Translations under genes and position numbers: made by a program | Part shown: one piece after another, positions 9,484-14,443 of the stretch | Layout of the letters: each line of letters starts with the position of its first letter | Numbering within the stretch: position 1 is the stretch's first letter | Notes under the pieces: model-generated | What the model was told of the DNA's origin: nothing | Databases searched by the model: none | The model's input: only the letters and a program-made list of their open reading frames with translations | Assembly: GCA_029258015.1 (NCBI GenBank) | Contig: JARHZT010000075.1 | Span: 1-14,443 of the forward strand | Source: Malacoplasma sp. | GTDB lineage: Bacteria; Bacillota_I; Bacilli_A; Mycoplasmatales; Mycoplasmoidaceae | Length of the DNA stretch: 14,443 nt | Direction of reading: 5' to 3'

Positions 9484-10395
9484 TTATTCATTATAAATTT
9501 CATTGTCTAATACATGTTTGCTTTTAATATTAGGAAAATCTTTTTTATTATCTACTTTGCTCTCTACTTCAGAGTCTTCTCTTTTTTTTAATTCATTTTT
9601 ATAAATAGAAACTATTATACACTTAAACTTTTCACATGTTATATTGCACAATCAACACAATAATAAAATACCGATTATATGTATTACTGCAGCTGATAAT
9701 AAAACAAAAATAAATGATATACTGGCAGGTTCTAAATAAATACGTGTATCATTTGGTTCCACATAATTTGTGAAATTGACTATATATTCTGTTAAATCTG
9801 CAGGTATTAATTGATCAATTATTACAGCAATAAACAATATTGTTCCTATTATATTAATTATTAATGATGAAATTTGTAGAGCTTTTATTTTTGTATCATT
9901 GCTTTCTTTATATTCTTTTCTATAATTTTCGTAAAAAATACTTCCTTCCCACCTTTTCACATCTGTTATTTTTCATAAATAAAAATATGATAAATAATAA
10001 AAACTAAATGTTAATATTCCAATCATTATGATTGAGTAACCCATAATATCCAGTTCATAATCATAATTTGGATTTCCTATTTCAACATTTTTATATTTTC
10101 AACTTGAGAATGAATGTACTTCTAATTTCAAACCATCATGCGAATGTCATATTAAATCTATTTTTGAAACTAAAATCAATAATTTCAGTAATATAAATAA
10201 TGCTGATGCTAAAACAATTGCTATTATGAAAAAAGTGCTTGCTAACACATCATATTGATGTAGTTTAACCATATTATCATTTTCATAAAAAAATGGGTCT
10301 TTTTTCATTTTACGATATTCTTTTGGTGTAATACCATATTTGTATTTAGTTGAATTTAAAATACCACATAGAAGAAACATATTTGTATCAAACAT
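9484..10395 (-). CDS. Four-helix membrane protein, tandem paralogue B
   Basis: This 303-residue membrane protein is homologous to the gene at 8429-9358 along its length, with hydrophobic segments at about 50-76, 117-140, 174-197 and 223-248. The conserved loops (KMKKDPFF at about 29-36, NVEIGNPNYDYELDIMGY, WKITDVKRWEGSIFYE) are nearly unchanged, while the membrane segments and the C-terminal tail have diverged. The ATG at 10393-10395 has AGGATTT just upstream. Trp149 in the WEGS motif is TGG here but TGA in the paralogue, confirming the reassigned code. The tail after the fourth helix is rich in Lys, Glu and Asp and probably cytoplasmic. Function is not recognised; transcription is expected from its own promoter at 10450-10478. 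Confidence 0.85.
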
Positions 10396-10449
10396 AATAA
10401 ATCCTAAATTTTATAATTTTAAAAAATTAAATTTCTTCAACATTGTACT

Positions 10450-10478
10450 ATTATAAAATAGAAAACTTGTATAAACAA
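10450..10478 (-). promoter_or_regulatory. Sigma-A-type promoter of paralogue B
   Basis: On the minus strand, TTGTTT (10473-10478), a 17-bp spacer and TATAAT (10450-10455). It is essentially identical to the promoter of paralogue A. Confidence 0.75.
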
Positions 10479-10508
10479 TTTTTAAAAATAAAATATTTTA
10501 TTTTTTAA
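10450..10508. repeat. Duplicated intergenic segment, copy 2
   Basis: This is the partner of 9411-9468. It includes a 22-bp A/T palindrome (10484-10505, arms AAAAATAAAAT and ATTTTATTTTT) that overlaps the stop codon of the HNH-like gene and might act as a weak terminator for it; the palindrome is less perfect in copy 1. Confidence 0.6.
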
Positions 10509-11091
10509 CACCTAATTTAATTAATTCTTCATAAATGTTTCTATTTTTATCATGACTTCATATGCCAAATGAAGTATTAAAAGATGTTAGTAAGGGATAT
10601 TGAAAATTCATATCTACTAATTTCTTAATACATTTAAAATATTCATCTTTATATTTTTTAGCTTCGCTAGCTAAATTTCTTTGATACTCTCTTTTGTATT
10701 CTATTCCACTAAATATATCATTTAATTCAGGTACTAAAAAATTGATTATTCCACCAACACCACATAATTCATTTTTATTTTGATTAGGATTTGGATATTC
10801 TACTATTTTTATATGTAATAATAAGTGTTCTATTAAATTACAATAAACTAATCTATCTGCCTTTTGATATTCAAAAGGATTTAATCTAGCATATTCAACA
10901 GTAGATAGCATAATAGCTTTATCTTCATCAATGTGATGAATAACTAATCCTTCTTTAGTTCTAGTGTTTTTAGGGTTTCTTGATTTATATGTATCATTTA
11001 TAAAATATGAGTATTTTGGAATACCATATTTATTTTGAAGATGTATAACCAACTCATCATATGTTAAGTCTAAAAGTTTATCTATATTCAT
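10498..11091 (-). CDS. Small HNH/His-Me-finger-like protein
   Basis: This 197-residue soluble protein carries one in-frame TGA (Trp178). The central part reads GLVIHHIDEDKAI (about 48-60), then ADRLVYCNLIEHLLLHIKI (78-96). A His-His pair (52-53), an Asn (85) and two spaced His residues (89, 93) imitate the HNH pattern, in which a first His starts the motif and an N...H...H helix completes it. The zinc-binding cysteine pairs of many HNH enzymes are absent. I cannot assign a function; an HNH-fold nuclease or a catalytically altered relative is the likely fold. The ATG at 11091 has no clear Shine-Dalgarno sequence. A possible promoter inside the start of the divergent gene (TTGAAA and CATAAT, 19-bp spacing, 11120-11150) is weak. 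It is 31 bp from the divergent glycosyltransferase gene. Confidence 0.75.
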
Positions 11092-11122
11092 ATTATAATA
11101 ATTCTATATTGAGGGGTTTATT

Positions 11123-12025
11123 ATGAACAATAATTTTTTAAGTTTTTCAATAATTGTTCCCTACTATAATTCATCTGCTTATATAGAAAAGAATTTATCA
11201 TCTGTTATAAATCAAAACTATAATAAAAAACTTATTCAAATTATTGTTGTAGATGATGGAAGTAGTGAAGATGCATCAAGCATTATTAAAAAAGTTGAAA
11301 GTAAATATAATTTTAAAATTGATTTTTACAAGAAGAGCAATGGAAATTGAGGATCAGTTATAAATTATGTAGTTCAAAACAAATTAATTAAAAATGATTT
11401 AGTTATGGTTTTAGACTCAGATGATTGTTTAAAACAAAATTGTTTCGACTATGTAAATAAAAATATTAAAGATTCTTCTATATATGCTATTTCTTATAAA
11501 AAATGAGATGGAAATAAAAAAGAATCTTTTACAATATGTCCTTTCTGACAATTATCTTCGAATGTAGATCCTAAAAGAAAGAAAAGTCCTTTTTGTACTC
11601 CACTAGCTTTCTTTTATAAAAAAGACTTATTTTATGAATTAAAACCATTAAAAGAAAATATGTTTTATCAAGATAATATATTATTTGCACAACTTGTAAA
11701 TAAATCAAATAAAATACGTTTTACTAAAAAAGCATTCTCACTTTATTTCTTTAAAAGACAAGGTAATTCTATAAGTTTAGAATGAGATGAAAAAAGATTA
11801 AACCAAGAGTTAGATACATGTAATTCATTAGTAGAACTTAATTGAGAAGAAGTTGCAATTTATAAGTTATCTGTAAAGAAATTTAGACAAGCATGTGATA
11901 AGTACAATAAAAAATTAGAAATCAGAAGAGAAGTAGAATTTACTTTCTTTCCATGATTTCTAAGACCATTTTTTAAATTGTTTTATTTAACTACATTAAA
12001 AAAATATGTAACTATTATTTCATAA
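11123..12025 (+). CDS. Family 2 glycosyltransferase
   Basis: This is a 300-residue protein with a GT-A fold signature. The N-terminus reads SIIVPYYNSSAYIEKNL, followed by IIVVDDGSS (Asp44, Asp45) for nucleotide-sugar binding and VLDSDD (98-101), the metal-coordinating DxD. An aromatic C-terminal region (FPWFLRPFFKLFY) may associate with the membrane, but no true transmembrane segment is seen. Several TGA codons are read as Trp, the first just after SNGN at 11348. The ATG is preceded by GAGGGG at good spacing, and a TATAAT at 11094-11099 may serve as its -10. The donor and acceptor sugars cannot be told; Mollicute family 2 enzymes commonly make glycolipids or capsule polysaccharide. Its 3' end overlaps the convergent hydrolase gene by 11 bp. 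Confidence 0.9.
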
Positions 12026-12878
12026 TAAATGAATCCATTAGTTCAAATAGGTGATTAGCTTCATTCATATCAAATGATAATATATGAGTACCTTTTTCAA
12101 ATATGTAGTATTTATTATTTTTAAGGTTAGGAAATTTATTTTCTAACCTTTTTATTTTGCTTTTTCCCATTAATGCATCTTCAAGACTTTGAATATAAAC
12201 TAAGTTAAGATGTTGTTTATTTTCTAAAATTTCATAAAGAGTTTTTCACGCTTTTTTTAATGCATATCATGAAGCGATAATAACTTTATTATCCCCTTCT
12301 TTTTTCATATTCTGAATCTTAATAGCCCTATATAAAATTTTGTTATTTGTAAGTTGTTCTGGGAAAAATGATGGTGATTTAAAATTAATATTAAATAAGA
12401 ATGTCATTAAGATTTTTATAGAAGTTAAAAATTGTCCTTCTTGTTTATCTAGATCATTTCCTTTAGCACCACCTGGCATATTTCAAACAAAAACACCAGA
12501 GATTAATTGCGGATATTTATTATAGAAAATAATAGATAAACTAGAACCAAATGATTCTCCAATAAGGTATATTTCTTTGTTTGGATATAAAACATTTAAT
12601 TGTTTTATTACATTAAAAATATCTTCTATATAAACATTATAGTTTTTAGATGATTTAGCTTTATTATCTCCTCATTGTCTATGGTTAAAAGTTATTAAAT
12701 ATTTATCATCAAAAGTTTTATTATCAAAATATTTAATACTACTTTTATCACCATTTAAACCACTTATAAATAAGCATATTTTGGATGTTTCTTTTTTAGG
12801 TTCAATAATAATTAGTTCTAAATCATATGGAATTTTAATCGTTGTTTTCTTTATTCTATTTTCATCAAAAGATTTCAT
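12015..12878 (-). CDS. Alpha/beta hydrolase (lysophospholipase-like)
   Basis: This is a 287-residue alpha/beta-hydrolase. The nucleophile elbow is GESFG (107-111, Ser109). The likely remaining triad members are Asp234 (SLEDALMG) and His265 (KGTHIL), at the expected order and spacing near the C-terminus. An FISGLNGDKSS stretch near residues 37-47 takes the place of the usual oxyanion HGxxG. The substrate is unknown; esterase or lysophospholipase action on host or recycled lipids is common for such Mollicute proteins (inference). ATG 12876-12878 follows immediately after the stop codon of the upstream membrane-protein gene (TAAATG), with AAAAGGTG as ribosome binding site, so the two are one operon. 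Its 3' end overlaps the glycosyltransferase gene by 11 bp. Confidence 0.87.
12123..12158 (+). terminator. Rho-independent terminator inside the opposite gene
   Basis: The stem AAGGTTAG (12123-12130) / CTAACCTT (12143-12150) is extended by AAA/TTT pairs after one mismatch, and is followed by a T-rich tract (TTTTTATTTT). It faces the + strand, so it would end the glycosyltransferase transcript about 125 nt after its stop codon, within the antisense hydrolase coding region. Confidence 0.65.
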
Positions 12879-14015
12879 TTAAACACCTTTTAAAACCTTA
12901 TTCTTGTCTTTATTTTTTACTATTATAAATTCAATTCCTTTAGCTATTGCAAATAAAATACCAATCATTGCTCCAAGTTGCATTGTAAAGAATCTTCATA
13001 TAAATATAGAATCATTTATAATAGTTTCATTTATTTTAGAATTACTTAATAAAATTTTCAAGATTATTTGCAGCGTTCCCTCAGAACCCGGAAGAGGTAC
13101 AAAATTATTAGCTGTTGTACCTATGTTAGTGTAGTTAAAAATATCTCAGAAATTAATGTCATTTACACCCACTATTAATGCAAATGAAAAGTACATCATT
13201 AAGTAATATCAAATGTTATAAAATACAAAATTTAAGAATGTTAAGGTAACTATTTTAATATCTTTCAGTTGTGTTACTACCTCATTTTTAAATTCACCAT
13301 CTTCTATAATTTCTTTTTTTATTTCTTCTTTAGATTTATGTTTTAGTTTAAATAATTTTTTTATTTTATGAAATACTAAAGAGAAAAAATAATGGGTTTT
13401 TTTAGTAAATACTAAAACTAAAAATGATACTAAAACAACTATATCCATTATCATTCCTACAATTAAAAATCAGAATGTGAAGTTGTTTGTAGCAATATTT
13501 TCTAAACTTGTTAGTTTAGTACAATACCAAATAAATGATGGTCATGTAACAACCATAGCAGAAACTTGTCCTATTAAAGAAGAAGCTAAAACTACAGCAC
13601 TTGTTTTTTTAAGATCTTTTATTTTTTTATTTAAAAAATAAATAATATATGGTTCACTTCCAATAGATGAAGGTGTAATAGATACAATAAGAACTATTGT
13701 AAATGTCATTTGCATTCATTCATAAAAACTAAAATGTAAGTTATTTTTCCTAAAATATAAATAAAAATAACACATTGAGGTTAATACTTTAACCATTGGA
13801 TATCCAATAAGAATAACTAAAAAAATAAATTGATAACTACTTATTTGAAGACCACTACCAATATTATTTATTAAACTTACTATATCTATATTTAAGATAA
13901 ATATAATTGTTAGTATTAAAAGAATTAATGTAAAAACAAAGAATATTGAAAAATAAATTATCTTGTTTTTCGTAAAAAAACCAGAATCTTTATTGATATC
14001 TACCTTATTATTCAT
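12879..14015 (-). CDS. LPG-synthase-type / UPF0104 flippase-like membrane protein
   Basis: This 378-residue polytopic membrane protein has about eight hydrophobic segments; the first begins near residue 18. The PLPGSEG motif (307-313) and the earlier TPSSIGSEPY segment are typical of the UPF0104/lysylphosphatidylglycerol-synthase transmembrane domain family, which in other bacteria flips aminoacylated or other lipids across the membrane. The soluble aminoacyl-transfer domain of MprF is absent, so this is a stand-alone membrane module. A lysine- and glutamate-rich loop (KLKHKSKEEIKKEIIEDGE) separates the two halves. Read-through of several TGA = Trp codons is needed. ATG 14013-14015 has AGAGGTG upstream. 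It abuts the hydrolase gene downstream, suggesting a shared lipid-related role. Confidence 0.85.
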
Positions 14016-14036
14016 TTAACACCTCTATAATTGAAA

Positions 14037-14068
14037 AAATTATTTTCACGAGAAAAATAATTTGTTAA
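14037..14068 (-). promoter_or_regulatory. Promoter with overlapping inverted repeat for the flippase-hydrolase operon
   Basis: On the minus strand, TTAACA (14063-14068) and AATAAT (14039-14044) are spaced by 18 bp, each one base off consensus. A perfect 10-bp inverted repeat, AAATTATTTT / AAAATAATTT with a 7-nt centre (14037-14063), covers the -10 and spacer, where a repressor would act. The 219-bp gap 14016-14234 otherwise holds only this and the promoter candidate of the next gene. Confidence 0.45.
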
Positions 14069-14174
14069 AAATACCTATTTTAGTTTGTTATTTAATATTG
14101 TAATAATTTATTAATTATATACCTAAGTATATAAAGTATGTGTTTTTTATAATTTCAATTGCTAATTAGATAAT

Positions 14175-14203
14175 TTAAAATATTTTTATTAAACAAATAT
14201 AAT
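14175..14203 (+). promoter_or_regulatory. Candidate promoter of the epimerase-like gene
   Basis: A consensus -10 TATAAT (14198-14203) lies 17 bp behind TTAAAA (14175-14180), a 4-of-6 match to the -35. The leader would be about 25 nt. Confidence 0.45.
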
Positions 14204-14234
14204 ATATACAAGAATGGAAATATAGATTTAGATC

Positions 14235-14443
14235 ATGAATAAAAAAATCAAGATTCTAGTATTAGGTGGAAAAGGGTATATTGGGACCTGTTTGATTGAT
14301 TTAATCAAAGATAATGAAAATTTTTCAAAGATTATAGTTATAGATAAGAACAAGAATAAAAATTTAGAAGTAAGAAGTAATAATGTAGTTTATTACTCTT
14401 TTAATTTCTCAAACTTAAGAAAAACACACAGAATAATTAGAAA
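14235..14443 (+). CDS. NAD(P)-binding epimerase/dehydratase-like protein (partial, 5' part only)
   Basis: The first 69 codons are present; the gene leaves the window on the right. The N-terminus KIKILVLGGKGYIG gives a Rossmann-fold GGxGYIG dinucleotide-binding loop (11-17), and the second strand ends in VID (Asp37), which suggests NAD rather than NADP. This fits extended short-chain dehydrogenases such as UDP-glucose 4-epimerase (GalE), and a sugar-nucleotide role would suit the nearby glycosyltransferase (inference). The catalytic YxxxK lies beyond the window, so the exact enzyme cannot be named. The ATG lacks a strong Shine-Dalgarno sequence. Confidence 0.75.
   Translation, partial: MNKKIKILVLGGKGYIGTCLIDLIKDNENFSKIIVIDKNKNKNLEVRSNNVVYYSFNFSNLRKTHRIIR

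Noticed and set aside
12904..13134. Small hydrophobic + strand ORF opposite the flippase gene
   Set aside because: It is antisense to conserved membrane-protein coding sequence containing PLPGSEG, with no ribosome binding site of its own.
14016..14234. Possible tRNA or small RNA gene in the intergenic region
   Set aside because: It is uniformly AT-rich with no cloverleaf arms and no T-loop motif; only promoter-like elements were found.

Overview
The window is very AT-rich, and nearly every gene is interrupted by in-frame TGA codons at positions where tryptophan fits (for example the Trp of WKITD and WEGSIFYE in two paralogous membrane proteins, one copy using TGG and the other TGA). This is the signature of genetic code 4. 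Together with the gene content it points to a Mollicute, probably of the Spiroplasma/Entomoplasma/Mycoplasma mycoides lineage. All coding regions below are read with TGA = Trp; read with the standard code, most of them would look like strings of fragments.

Left part (1-8377) is a defence-type island. Leftward from position 1415 run a 282-aa putative PD-(D/E)XK nuclease resembling HamA/DUF1837 and an overlapping SF2 helicase with a PTSFGKS Walker A motif, cut off by the window edge. This is the gene order of a Hachiman (HamAB) system. Rightward from 1525 run a 914-aa protein with a sigma-70 region-4-like helix-turn-helix (TRERVRQI) and several possible winged helices, a 597-aa AIPR-family abortive-infection protein, and a 736-aa Z1-domain SF2-type ATPase. 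AIPR and Z1 are known defence-island partners; here their usual companions (MORC-type ATPase, DUF4420 nuclease, methylase) are not seen, and the sigma-like protein stands beside them instead. Two nearly identical 23-bp inverted repeats, differing at one base, lie in the 1416-1524 divergent intergenic region and in front of the AIPR gene. They look like a shared operator linking the sigma-like gene, AIPR-Z1 and possibly the Hachiman-like pair. A perfect 14-bp-stem terminator closes the island at 8394-8427.

Middle part (8429-11091) is a leftward run of two tandem paralogous four-helix membrane proteins of unknown function, each with its own copy of the same promoter (TTGTTT, 17 bp, TATAAT), preceded by a small HNH-like protein gene.

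Right part (11123-14443) looks like chromosomal envelope metabolism: a family 2 glycosyltransferase (+), an alpha/beta hydrolase and an LPG-synthase-type/UPF0104 membrane protein (both -, stop and start codons abutting), and the start of an NAD(P)-binding epimerase-like gene (+). The glycosyltransferase and hydrolase genes converge and overlap by 11 bp; a good rho-independent terminator for the former sits inside the latter. No rRNA, tRNA, CRISPR array, transposase or integrase was seen, and no stretch over 300 bases lacks a gene.
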